This document shows, in pieces, positions 45,956 to 56,979 of a stretch of 64,000 nt of DNA. Source of the DNA: Mesotaenium endlicherianum (taxonomy: Eukaryota > Streptophyta > Zygnematophyceae > Zygnematales > Mesotaeniaceae); the NCBI GenBank assembly GCA_009602735.1, contig WELA01013233.1, positions 1 through 64,000 of the forward strand, read 5' to 3'. Position 1 is the first letter of the stretch, and every line of letters starts with the position of its first letter. A program made the position numbers and the translations under genes. The notes under the pieces were generated by a model that was given only the letters and a program-made list of their open reading frames with translations, did no database searches and had not been told where the DNA came from.

Positions 45956-48941
45956 GTGGTATGGGAGCAATTATCACAGTCTTCTTTGTATAATAAGGAC
46001 AAGGTCTCAAACTAGCAACTCCCGAGACATGGAGCACCAGGATAACGAGAATGTCAAAAACCAGGCTGAAAGCCATGTAGCGGAAACCCCTACCTACAAT
46101 GAAGCAGTGGCAGGTATTGCAGCTAGAGAGGCTGCAGATGAGACAGTTGCTATTGCCGCAGTCGCAGCACAGCAGGCTGAGGAGGAGATTAGAAGCCGAA
46201 CGATTAGCAAAAGCTGCTGAAGGTGCAAAAAGGAGGGAAGGACAGCGAGCAGATGAGCGCACTGTCGAAGAACTTATGGCAGAAAGGGCTAACGTTCTGA
46301 ACCCACCTCTTGCTGTACAACTCAATGTGCCTCTAGGTCAAATTCGTGACCGGCTGAATGCGACAAAAATTGCTGCTGCAGGAGCGAGAGGGAAGGACAC
46401 TACTCAGCGAGTGAATGCCACTGCTGCTGTTGCATTTGCTACGCTCCAACTCAGAATGTAGATCTGGGAGCATTATTTGTGCAAATGCAATCACAAATGG
46501 CAAGCATGTATCAGTCCCAACAAGAGGACAAAAGGATCATGATGGCTTTGTTGCGCGACAGAGACCAACTGGGTTCTCACACCACTGGAGATGGTGTCAG
46601 AGGGCCTAGTAAGCCTAAGCCAAAACCTCCCCAAGACTATGATCCTGAGAGAAACAAAAAGTAATACCTGATCAAGTTTCTCGTTGATGTTGAGCAGTGG
46701 CTGGAGAACTACGCAAAACTGCAGGATTACGAGAAGGTCAGGCACACTGGTGCTCTACTGAAAGGCAGTGCAGCAGACTGGTGGCTGCATTGGAAAGGAG
46801 AGCAAAGGCTCAGCAGCTCGGTGACCCTACTTGGGTAGAGTTTGTCGAGAAGCTGCATGAGAAGTTTGATGTCATCAATCAGCAGGAGAAAGCTATCTAT
46901 GGAATGATCTCCTTGACACTGAAACAGACCACTTCAATTGCTCAGTTTGCTCAAGAGTTCCAAGAGAACATAATGAAGCAGCCAGATTTGCCAGAGCGGT
47001 ATAGGATAGCATATTTCAGGTATGGCTTGAAATCGGAAGTCTCAGGTCATTTATTGAAAAGAAGTATGAAAAACTGACTGACTTGATCCAGGACTCTGAT
47101 GCCTGGGATTAGTAGCAGTTCAATCACAAGCGCCAGAGTAATGCTTTGGTGTCTAAGATTGTCTGAAAGCCACATGGTTCCTACGATGTCATTGAAGGAG
47201 ATCAGGCTGAGGACTATCAGGGTGATGAGTATGAGTATGAACACAATGCTATACAGTCTAGAGGACGAGGTGGATACTCTTGAGGTGGCTATTGAAGAGG
47301 TGGTGGTAGGACTAAGCCGAGACCAGCCTCAGCAAAATCTATTTACTACCATTGCCAAGAGTTGGGCCACTACAGAGAGCAGTGTTCTAAAAAATACCTT
47401 CCGAAGGTCGAGAGAAAGGATCAGCATTTAAAAGACAGCAACGGTCAGTAATCCAATCTACTGACTGTGAGGATGCTAGAGATAGGGAGTCGTCACTAGC
47501 TGCCCTCGTAGCAGGTATAATGGGTCTTGCTGAACTGGATTCACTATGTATGACCGACAAATAGATAAAGGAGACCTTCAGCAATGTAGATCCCCAGAGA
47601 GTGCACAAATTGGATGATCTTGTTCCACCCGATGTCCAACATTTCTTTGCTAAGTCAGGAGAACAATGCGAAAGTCAGGGAAAGACAGTCCCTTCTATCC
47701 TACTGCATTGTATGATTGCAGGTAGGAAGGTGAGGGCATTTGTCAACGGAGGGGCGTCGCGTACTTTTATCCATAAAGACTTAGTTAAGTGCCTACTATC
47801 ACCCAAGGGAATAGAAAAATATTTCTTGGAGATGCCTCAAGTATCCCGGGAGGAGTTATAACCAGGTTCAATTAGGTTCTGGCATTGCGTTTCGAACTGA
47901 AACGCTTACATTTGGGGTACTCAACACTGGCTTTTATGATCTTGTGCTAGGCAGATCCTGGCTTAATAGACATCAAGCTGAAGTGTGTTGGAGCAGAGGT
48001 ACAATTATAGTGAGAGGAGCCAGTGATGGGCAGACTAACATGGCACCCATTAGTGCTGCTCCTCTTGTCCTGTATGGATGGCAAATGAAGGAAAAGAAGA
48101 GGCTTCCAGGAGGATGCAAATTGCTGAATGCAATGGAGTTCGTCGAAAGCTGGAACTAGAAGGAAGACAAAATGTGCTGTCTGGTGCTAAAAGAGGTACC
48201 TCCCCAACCTGAAGAAGTGGTTGAGAAAAGGGTAAGCCCTCTGGAGCACCCTAATGCTGCAGAAATTATTGCTCAGTATATTGATGTTTTTAATATGCCT
48301 CCAAGACTGCCCCCTAAGAGGGAAGTATATTATATGATTGATTTATTTCCTGGGAGTCAGCCACCTTGGCAACGCACTTATGGCTTGTCTTATGTGGAGA
48401 GCGAAGAGTTGAAAACACAGATTGCAGAGCTGGAGGAAAACGGTTATATTTCCCCCAGTAAATCACCTTATGGTGCACCCATCCTATTTGTTAAGAGAAA
48501 GGATGGAAGTATGCGGATGTGTGTGGATTACAGAGCTCTTAACAGAATTACAGTAAAGAACAAGTATGCTTTACCCAAAATCAAGGACTTGCCTGACACA
48601 CTGTCTGATGCTAAAGTTTTCAATAAGATAGATCTTAAGAGTGGGTATCATCGAATCAGAATTGCTGAGGGGGACGAACACAAGACTTCTTTTTGCACAC
48701 GTTATGGACACTATGAATTCAATGTGATGCCATTTGGACTGACTAATGCTCCTGCATTCTTCATGGGTGCTATGAATGATATTTTCAGGCCTTACTTGGA
48801 TAAATTTGTGCAAGTCTTCTTGGATGATATTTTAGTTTTCTCTAAAGATGAAGCTCAACATGTTGAGCACTTAGAGACAGTCATGAAGACTCTGAGAAGG
48901 AATCAGTTATATGCTAAAATGAGCAAGTGTGATTTCTTTAA
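45233..48941 (+). mobile_element. Element F: broken C-family copy, 3' part missing
   Basis: Fossil on the + strand: 5' LTR 45233-45955, primer-site-like TGGTATGGGAGC, gag about 46028-47450, protease near 47740 and RT to 48941, where PB2 is inserted. Nothing of the RT end, RNase H, integrase or 3' LTR is found to the right of PB2. Around ten coding breaks. It inserted into PB1 or joined it later; without its 3' end the target duplication cannot be checked. Confidence 0.8.
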
Positions 48942-51900
48942 CAGTAGATGGCCCGGTGCACCCTATAGGGTGCACATGACATATTTGGGACGCCTCTAGT
49001 ACAGGCCGCCATCTACTGTGTATTTATCCATTTTCTACAAACTTAAGCTTAAATGATTGCAGATGTCGATGACTAGCCGAGATTGAATTGGCGACCAAAT
49101 CCGACAAGTTTTCACAAAGTTACAAGTGAGAACGTACACCCTCTGAACCGGTCTGAGCAAAAAATGAAACATCGAATCTGCTATCTTTCGCGAGAAAGAA
49201 GGAGAACCTCTTCTTCTTTGTAGCATTTCTTACTCAATCCGCCATGGCTGCAGGTGAAACTTTGTCTAGTGTCTTCGTAGGTCTCTTCACCTACGTTAGC
49301 ACAATTTTTTTTGATCGTAGATGGGCTTACTAGCAGTTTGCGGACGATTGTGAGGAGTTCTTGTTAGAGGGGGAGGTCGTGAAGACATCGGTGGCTAAGA
49401 ATGTTGATGTGCAGTACTCAGTGAGGTTCTTGTATGATGGGAAGAAGGTATTGTTTATTGCTGACTTCGTAGAGTCTTATTTGAGACCTTTTGATTTTTT
49501 TTGAGGAAACTAAACATGCGGGTGTGTTCAAACAAATCTGCGAAGTAGAGCCTGACAGCCAGCCCACAGACACACTTAGAGAGGAGTCTATAGTGCCTAA
49601 CACTTTACAATTTGGTCCTGCTGAGAGTTCTTTGAATAATAGTGGAGAGCCCTCTTCTCAAACCGAGAAGAGGAAAAGAGGAAGGCCGGCCAAAAGTAAC
49701 AGTATAGCATCACCTGCAGAGAGAAGCAAGTTCGAATCAGCATCAAACATAAGAGACAAGAGTAAGTGCAAGGTCTTGGACTCTGACAGTAAAGCTGCCA
49801 GTGACAGTGAAGCCTGCAGCAGCTCGGATTCCAAGGAGGAGGAGGAGCACAACCTGCCCTTGAGCATGCATGAAGACCTGGAGGAAGATGGGAGCCCAGA
49901 GGAGTGGAACTGGAAGGCACCTATCCCTAGTGAGAGCTATAATGACATGTTGCTCAAGCCCACAAGAGACCATCATCATGGTCTGCAGGACATTTCTGAT
50001 CTGAGTTTTAGAGGTCTATCTTCATCTGGTGTTCTTTGTCATTTCATGCCTATATGGTTCTTTGAACAGTTAGCGAAGGAGACAAATGCTTATGTTGCTT
50101 TGCACCAGGTTAAGGGTTGGATACCTTGCACTACTACTGAGATCGTCATCTTCCATGGCTTGTGCATGGTTTTGGGCTTGCATGCCCTTCCTAGTCTCAA
50201 GTGTTATTGGAAGTGCTTATTGAAAGGGCCCATTACTCTTCCTAGCTTCGGCCGGTTCATGTCTAGAAACAGGTTCAAAGAAATTAGAAGGTACTTTCAT
50301 GTGAAGGATAATCAGAATAGAAAGTGATTCCCTCCTAACTCTAGAGAGTACAAGCTATGGCTGCTGAAGCCCTTCACTGACCTTGTCTTGAGTACATTCA
50401 GGACGTACTATAGTCCAGGAGTGACTTTGACTATTGATGAAAGAACCATTCCTATTAGGAATAGGCAATGTTCTATTAAAATATACAACCCGAGCAAACC
50501 TTACAAGTATGGTATTGAAGTCTTTGCTGTATGTGATGCTATCACATATTTTTGTTATGCATTCATCATATATGACTGAGAGGAGAGAGATGGCTTGAAG
50601 AGTGATGTGGTTCTAGACCTTGTAGCAATGCTCCATGTTGGTAGATTGTTCACTCTTGTTGCGGATAGAGGATTCACCTCTCCTAACTTGTTTCAGCAAT
50701 TAGCTAGACTCGGTCAAGTGCTACAGGCACAGTGATTATTAATAGACTGAACAACCCGGCTAATGATGTGTGGATGAAGCCTAACAGTCATCCTAAGGGT
50801 CATTGTACGGCTATCATAAATGAGAATCCTCCTATGATAGCATACACGTTGCAGGACAAGAAACCTTTTGCTTTTCTTCCTACAATTGCAGGATTAGCCC
50901 CTACTACACAGACTAGGCGTAATGGTAAAGATAAGCCTGTCATACCTGCTCCTCAATTGGTAGAGCATTATAATTTGTACAAGGATGCTGTAGACCAGTA
51001 TGATGGTTTGTGTTTGAAGAGGAACTATAGTGCGGAGAGAGTATTGGTCAATGAAAGTGGTGGCATCGAGCATATTGGGGTATTTGGGATGGCTTGCTAG
51101 CAAATGTTTTCATCATGCTAAATATGGGCAATGATGTAGCTGATAGGTATGAGATGTACTTAGATATCATGGACGAGATGTGTCCATTTCAGCATCCTAA
51201 TGAGGCTGGCCCTCCTAGAGCGTTAACACGGATTACTACTGCTCTACTTTCTCATATAGGTAGATTTACCCATAGGCACTTTCCTTCCAGGATTCTCGAT
51301 GAGAAGTATGAGTATTGTAAGGTGTGTGCTGCTGGTCTTCCCGGCCAACGTAGCTCGGGGAAGAGGCCGACGAAGGCGAAGTACAAGTGTTTCCATTTTG
51401 ACGTTTCCCTTTGTGCAGCACCTTGCTTTCAAGTGTACCACCCTAATAGGGCTATAGAGCACCTAGAAATAGGACCTAGGAAAGAAGCTAAACAGAATTA
51501 GAGATTTTGACGATTTTGTAAGACTCGCGTATATTTTCCTATTGTTCATGTTTGGTGCTGTATGCAGCATGTAGTATATGCCATGTGTACGTGAGTGTTA
51601 ATGGATGCCTGGATTGACAATGGAATTACCATGAAATATAAGCATTACTTCATGTGTTATTTTGGAAAAAAGAAGTTGTTGGACATTATTGATTAATTAT
51701 TTTAGTTAAAAATTGAAAAAGAAAATACCAGTGGAAACACAAGAGTGTATTAGTGTTGTATAAGGAATAATTTGACCAGAAACATGATGAACTGCTCACA
51801 AAGAATGTATATGTACTTGACACTATTTGAGATCAAAATGCACCCGAGAAAAAAAGGCGCTCCTATGTGGGTGCATGTCCTTGGATGGTTGTATCTTCAT

Positions 51901-51976
51901 CAATACTTCTCATGTTAGTCCAAGATTTGAGGTACTCACTCATGATATGATAAAGCAGCCCTGCTCTAAATCCCAG
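48942..51976 (+). mobile_element. PiggyBac-like DNA transposon 2 (PB2), right end missing
   Basis: The left end follows a TTAA (48938-48941) in the RT region of element F, a site that is TTAA in the intact family copies too. The terminus reads CAGTAGATGGCCC, sharing CAGTAGAT with PB1. Within the first 80 bases lie a 20-bp perfect palindrome (48957-48976) and an inverted copy of the terminus (GCCATCTACTG, to 49017). Transposase 49244-51501. A subterminal pair TGCACCC/GGGTGCA at 51839-51876 may mark the right side, but the right terminus and second TTAA are lost at the LTR of element G. Confidence 0.75.
49244..51501 (+). pseudogene. PiggyBac-like transposase (PB2), broken
   Basis: Same family as the PB1 transposase, better preserved. 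The first ATG of the coding region is at about 49244. Main open pieces are 49491-50327, 50388-50579, 50732-51100 and 51094-51501, separated by stops or frame changes. Landmarks: an N-terminal part with L-Y-D-G-K-K-V-L-F, an acidic Ser-rich linker, F-M-S-R-N-R-F and R-R-Y-F-H-V-K (near 50265), L-T-I-D-E (first catalytic Asp, near 50435), V-A-D-R-G-F-T-S (second, near 50665), D-A-V-D-Q-Y-D (third, near 50990), and the C-terminal zinc-binding domain (C-K-V-C, C-F-H-F, C-A-A-P-C-F). All three acidic residues are present but the gene has three or more breaks, so it is dead as it stands. Confidence 0.82.
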
Positions 51977-52783
51977 TGTAATAAATCAGTATATTAGTAG
52001 ATATAATATTCATTTAGATGTAATAGTAAATTAAGTTCAGCCTGCTGAACTCTAGTTAAATTATCAGTTTGCTGGACTTTATATTTAATAACAATTTAAT
52101 GACTCAGCCGGATGCAGCAGGCTGAAGTCAACTTAAGTCAGCTTGCTGACACATTCTTTGGACTTTATATTTAATAACAGCTTAATGACTCAGCTGAATG
52201 CAGCAGGCTGAAGTCAACTTAAGTCAGCTTGCTGACACATTCTGTGACAGCCAGCTGACTTCCGTACTCGGTAGCAGCAAACTGCCTCATATGCATCTAA
52301 GTGTGGTAGGCTAGATCAATGGCCAGATGACATCCCTATGATGGATGGCAATTCGGGATGATGGGAGATGGCGGTGGATTTGGTTAACCGAGGTCCTACC
52401 AACGTGGTTAACTCCCGGGTAAGCGGTGCCATCGCACTGGCCGTTGAACAGTAAACTCATTCCATGTACATATGCTAGGCATTGCTCTCGAGTTCGGCAT
52501 TCGGAAACGAGGCCAACTCTCTTGTACAGCTTACTGAGAGAGATCTGAATCCAAGGCGAGAAGCCATTGATACGCACTGTCTTCTAACCTTGCTTATGTA
52601 TGAGTTTACTGATTTGCATTATTGATGCTAGTTTACTCGCATTTGACTGACGAGTATTATTCACTGCTAGTGTGTTGTCTTTTGCCGTTAAACCAGTTAA
52701 CGGAAAATACCATAAAGATTACTCGCTGATATAAAGATCTTTATTAATTGTTAATCGCCTATTTGGTAAGTCGATTCATTTCA
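51977..52783 (+). repeat. C-family LTR (5' LTR of G)
   Basis: Begins TGTAATAAATC and ends GATTCATTTCA. Longer than other family copies because part of U3 is present twice in tandem. Confidence 0.85.
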
Positions 52784-52817
52784 GTGTTATCGGAGCAGTT
52801 ATCACAGTCTTCTTTTT

Positions 52818-54266
52818 ATGGTAAGGACAAGGTCTCAAAGTAGCAACTCCCGAGACATGGAGAACGAGGATAACGAGAATGTCGAAAACCAGGCGGAAAG
52901 CCATGTAGCGAGAACCCGTACCTATTCTGAAGCAGTAGCAGATACTCCAGCTAGGGAGGCTGCAGATGAGGTAGCTGCTATTGCGGCAGTCGCAGCACAG
53001 CAAGCTGAGGAGGAGAGAGCCAGGCTAGAAGCTGAACAATTAGCAAAGGCCGCTGAAAATACAGAAAGGAGGAAAAGAAAGCCAGCTGACGAGCGCACTG
53101 TCGAGGAACTTATGGCATCAAGGGCCAATGTTCCGAACCCACCTCCTGCTGTACAACTCAATGTACCCCTAGGTCAAATACGTGACCGGCTGAATGCGGC
53201 AGGAATTGCTGCTGCAGGAGCGCAAGGGATTGTTGAGGACACTACTCAGCGAGTAGATGCCAATGCTGCTGCTGCATTTGCTAATCTACCATCCCAGAGT
53301 GTAGACTTGGGAGCATTGTTCGTTCAGATGCAGTCGCAAATGGCGACCATGTATCAGTCCCAGCAGGAGGACAAAAGAATCATAATGTCCCTACTCCGGG
53401 ACAGAGACCAACTGGGGTCTCACACCACTAGTGGTGGTGGCCGAGGGCCTAGTAAGCCCAAGCCGAAACCTCCCCAGGACTATGATCCTGAGGGAAACAG
53501 AAAATATTACCTGATCAAGTTTCTCGCGGATGTTGAGCAGTGGCTGGAGAACTACCCAGAACTGCAAGATTACGAGAAGGTCAGGCACACCGGTGCGCTA
53601 CTGAAAGGCAGTGCCGCAGACTGGTGGCTTTACTGGAAGGAAGAGCGTAAGGCTCGGCAACTCGGTGACCCTACGTGGGTAGAGTTTGTCGAGAAGTTGC
53701 ATGAGAAGTTTGATGTCATCAACCAGCAGGAGAAAGCTATCTATGCGATGATCTCCCTGACACTGAAGCAGACCACTTCAGTTGCTGAGTTTGCTCAAAA
53801 GTTCCAAGAGAACATGATGAAGCAGCCTGATTTGCCAGAACGGTATAGGATAGCATACTTCAGGTATGGCTTGAAATCCGAGGTCTCTGGTCATTTCGCT
53901 GAGAAAAAGTATGAGAAACTGGCTGACTTGATCGAGGATGCTGATGCCTGGGATCAGCAGCAGTTCAATCACAAGCGCCAGAGTAATGCTTTGGTGTCTA
54001 AGATTGTCAAAAAGCCCCACGGTTCCTACAATGTAATTGAAGGAGACCAGGCTGAGGATGATCAGGGTGATGGATATGAGTATGAGTATAACGCCATACA
54101 GTCTAGAGGTAGAGGGGGTTTCTCTCGAGGCGGCTATGGAAGAGGTGGTAATAGGACTAAGCCGAGACCAGCCTCAGCAAAATCTACTTGCTACCATTGT
54201 CAGCAGTTGGGCCACTACGGAGAACAGTGTCCAGTCAAGCACCTCTCTAAGGTCGAGAGAAGATAG
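52818..54266 (+). CDS. gag: Element G gag (C family)
   Basis: Open frame of 482 residues, nearly the same as the element C gag at 5029: same coiled-coil-like N terminus, gag core, RGG-rich tract and CCHC knuckle (C-Y-H-C-Q-Q-L-G-H-Y-G-E-Q-C). The start is the first ATG after the primer site. No break in gag, but the element around it is a truncated chimera. Confidence 0.88.
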   Translation: MVRTRSQSSNSRDMENEDNENVENQAESHVARTRTYSEAVADTPAREAADEVAAIAAVAAQQAEEERARLEAEQLAKAAENTERRKRKPADERTVEELMASRANVPNPPPAVQLNVPLGQIRDRLNAAGIAAAGAQGIVEDTTQRVDANAAAAFANLPSQSVDLGALFVQMQSQMATMYQSQQEDKRIIMSLLRDRDQLGSHTTSGGGRGPSKPKPKPPQDYDPEGNRKYYLIKFLADVEQWLENYPELQDYEKVRHTGALLKGSAADWWLYWKEERKARQLGDPTWVEFVEKLHEKFDVINQQEKAIYAMISLTLKQTTSVAEFAQKFQENMMKQPDLPERYRIAYFRYGLKSEVSGHFAEKKYEKLADLIEDADAWDQQQFNHKRQSNALVSKIVKKPHGSYNVIEGDQAEDDQGDGYEYEYNAIQSRGRGGFSRGGYGRGGNRTKPRPASAKSTCYHCQQLGHYGEQCPVKHLSKVERR

Positions 54267-54315
54267 CAGCCTTTAAAAGACAGCAACAGTCAGTAATCCA
54301 GTCTACTGACTGGAT

Positions 54316-54781
54316 TACCAAGATTATCCAGCAAGTCAACCCCGTTGCTTTCCAGCTAGAACTTCTCCAGACTATGCACATTGACCCCGTATTCCACGCT
54401 TCCCTCTTCAAGCCATATGTGCAACCCGACAACAAGTTCCCAGGACGTGTGACAACCCCACCAGCCCCAACAATAGTAGATGATCATTTGGAGCACGAAG
54501 TGGAAGACATAGTGGCTATGAGAAATTTCAGGAGACAGCAGCAATACTTGACCAAGTGGAAAGGATATTCAGATTCGGAGAATAGTTGGGTGGCGTCGCA
54601 CTACCTTGACAAAGTTCAGAGAAAGTTGAAGCGCTTCCATGCCGCCAACCCCCATCTTGGACCAGCCCCAAGTCTCTCTACTAGAAGCCCGAAGACTTCA
54701 GGGAGGCAGCCTGCCACCATCAAGAAGCAGCAGAAGACCCCTTGGAGGCAGCCTGCAAGAACAAGAAAGAGGAAAAATTGA
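54316..54781 (+). pseudogene. B-family pol C-terminal fragment with chromodomain
   Basis: Matches the last roughly 150 residues of element B pol: [10 protein letters not shown], then the chromodomain (Y-L-T-K-W-K-G-Y) and the basic tail ending R-K-R-K-N. Fragment only. Confidence 0.85.
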
Positions 54782-55401
54782 CATTAGACACTCTTCTCTT
54801 CTCACAGTTTCTGCACAGAAAACTAAAACTGCTACTGGTGATAGGTCTCTGCATAATAAATTCTGAAAGTTGACCTGGCTGTAGTCCATGAGTAGCCGGT
54901 CATTTAGAGTCCAAGTTTGCTCAATTTGGAGCACTGGTGAGAGAGATATGATGCTCTAAGCAGAAGGGGGTCAGGCTGCTGGCATTGTTAGGACAGAATA
55001 TGCCTTCTGACATTGTTCCCTCCCGGAACTTGGAATGCTCTGAAACTCAAGACTGTGGTAGAACATCTTACAGCGTCCAGTATGAGACTTAGTATGCAGA
55101 ATTTGGAGAAGTATAGAAGGAGTTATGACTCTCAGAAGTTTTTGCACAGATTTGGAGGAGTGCCTACTCTCTCAGCTCTCAACGACACTCCAGAAATTAG
55201 AATGCTCTCAAATTTGGTGACCCGGTAGAGTTCTCCAACGCGGTCCGTCTGGCACTCGAATTTTCAGATCTAGAGCAGTTCTGTAGACGCTACAAATTTT
55301 TGAATTTGTGGCAGATTCTGGGCCAACTTGACTAGTCTGCTCCACATGTGTAAGACCTGACTTGACGCGCCGAGACGTCGCTTTTTCTGGCGGGGGGGTG
55401 A
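54782..55401 (+). other. B-family untranslated tail and purine tract
   Basis: Counterpart of 13492-14260 in element B, in the opposite orientation and shorter. Ends GGCGGGGGGGTGA, the purine tract beside the LTR. No gene. Confidence 0.7.
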
Positions 55402-55903
55402 TGTAGTGATTTGAGTTATTATATATTAGTTTGCACATATTTTAATGTTTTTAATATATTTGGAGTAGTATTGTGTGGATTCAAGTGTGAATAGGTACTC
55501 TAGTGACTTGGTTCATGTCCTTTGAACCTTCTAAGGCATTTTCGAAGTTAGATGAAAGACCTAGAAGAACTCCACGTGGCAATAGTCAAATGTGCCATTT
55601 TTAGGTCAAAAGGACATGTGTACATTATTCTAGAAAGAGGTGGCATGTTTTGGGATGTGTTGGGTGTCAACACATCAACATACACCTTCCTAGAAATTAC
55701 TTATTTTGCAAGTATATAAACAAGAGCTAGAACATAGAAAGAGATTCCAGAATCACTCTTGTACTTGTCAAAATCCAGAATCATATTAACTTTCTAGAAG
55801 CCATCTCTCTTTCAAGAAGCTACCACTTGTGTTCAAAGATCCTTGTCTTGAATAGATAAAGTATTATATTTCACTAAGTACTTCATCTATCTGTTTCACT
55901 ACA
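55402..55903 (+). repeat. B-family LTR (3' LTR of G)
   Basis: TGTAGTGATTTG to TTTCACTACA, 502 bases, + orientation. Closely similar to the LTRs of element B but with more differences than those show from each other. Confidence 0.88.
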
Positions 55904-56258
55904 CCGATTAGGAAGAATTCCACGAAATATTTGCCAAAGACTTGTTATGCCCATGTCTTCCCCCAGATGGTAGAGAGTATCTACAATTTACGCCCCACAA
56001 CAATTTCAGGCTGCGAAGTGGACGAAGCTATGGCTATAAGGTTAATTTTCTAAGGAGGCCTCTGCAGGTGGAAAAGAGTGAATCTGAACAAAAATTTACT
56101 TCTGTGCTTCACTGTTTTAGCCACATCTTTGTCGACACAAGACGGAATGAGGCTTTCTATTTTTTGGCATCATGTTCATAGGGTCAAAAATAGGGTCAAA
56201 CCAGACCATATATGGGCCGAAGACCATATATGGTTGTTCGGTGCACCTAGTGTAAATA
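55904..56258. other. No gene; right edge resembles a piggyBac-like terminus
   Basis: A 355-base unexplained stretch. At its right edge it reads GACCATATATGG twice and then GGTGCACCTAGTGTAA. Reversed, this resembles the PB1 left end (TTACCCTAGG then GACCATATATGG) and the GGTGCACC of PB2. Possibly the surviving end of a third copy. The rest has a short open frame (55942-56181) that I do not recognise. Confidence 0.35.
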
Positions 56259-56976
56259 AAAGATCTTTACATCAGCATGTAATCTTTACGATATTTTTTG
56301 TTAGCTGATTAAACAGCAAAAGACAATACATTAGCGGTAGACAATACTCATAAGTCAAATGCAAGTAAACGAGCATCAATCATGCAATCAGTAAACTCAT
56401 ACGTAAGCAAGGTTAGAAAATAGTTTGCATCAATGGCTTCTCGTCTTGGATTCAGATATCTCTCAATATGCGGTCGAAGACAGTTGGCCTTGTTTTCGAA
56501 TGCAAAACTCAAAAGGAATACCTAGCTTATGTACATGGTATGAGTTTACTGTTCAACCCTAAACCCAAAACCCGAAACCTAAGCCCGAAACCCTAAACCC
56601 TAAAGCAAGTGCGATGGCATCGCCTACCCGGGAGTTGACCACGTTGGTAGGACCTCGGCTAACCAAATCCACAGCCATCTCCCATCATCCCGAATTGCCA
56701 TCCATCCTAAGGATGGCATCTGACCATTCATCTAGGATATCACACTTAGATGCATATCTAGGCAGTTCGTTGCTACCAAGTACGGAAGTCAGCTGGCTGT
56801 CAAAGAATGTGTCAGCGAGCTGACCTAAGTTGACTTTAGCCTGCTGCTCTCGGCTGAGTCATTAATCTGATTATTGTTAAAAGTCCAACAGACGGAATAA
56901 TAACTAAAGTTCAGCAGGCTAGACTTGAGTAACTACTTAAGGAATATTATATTTACCAATATACTGATTCATTACA
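56259..56976 (-). repeat. C-family LTR fragment
   Basis: Reverse-oriented C-type LTR ending ACTGATTCATTACA at 56976, missing about 40 bases at its left. No purine tract follows, so it is a solo or truncated LTR. A telomere-like tract is embedded at 56557-56604. Confidence 0.8.
56557..56604 (+). repeat. Interstitial plant-type telomeric repeat
   Basis: About seven degenerate units of CCCTAAA (CCCTAAA, CCCAAAA, CCCGAAA, CCTAAG and so on, ending with CCCTAAACCCTAAA) in 48 bases. The other C-family LTRs have just a few different bases at this point (GTTCAACGGCCAGTGCGATG type), so the tract is an addition to the LTR. Confidence 0.85.
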
Positions 56977-56979
56977 AAA

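Larger units (their letters stand above)
51977..55903 (+). mobile_element. Element G: C-family 5' half joined to B-family 3' end
   Basis: Chimeric fossil. Left part, C family: LTR 51977-52783, primer-site-like TGTTATCGGAGC, gag 52818-54266. Near 54300-54315 it changes to B-family sequence: the pol end with the chromodomain (to 54781), the B untranslated tail, a G-rich tract, and a B-type LTR 55402-55903. Nearly all of pol is absent. The flanks (CCCAG on the left, CCGAT on the right) do not match, so it did not insert as one unit with a normal target duplication, or has since been rearranged. Confidence 0.8.
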
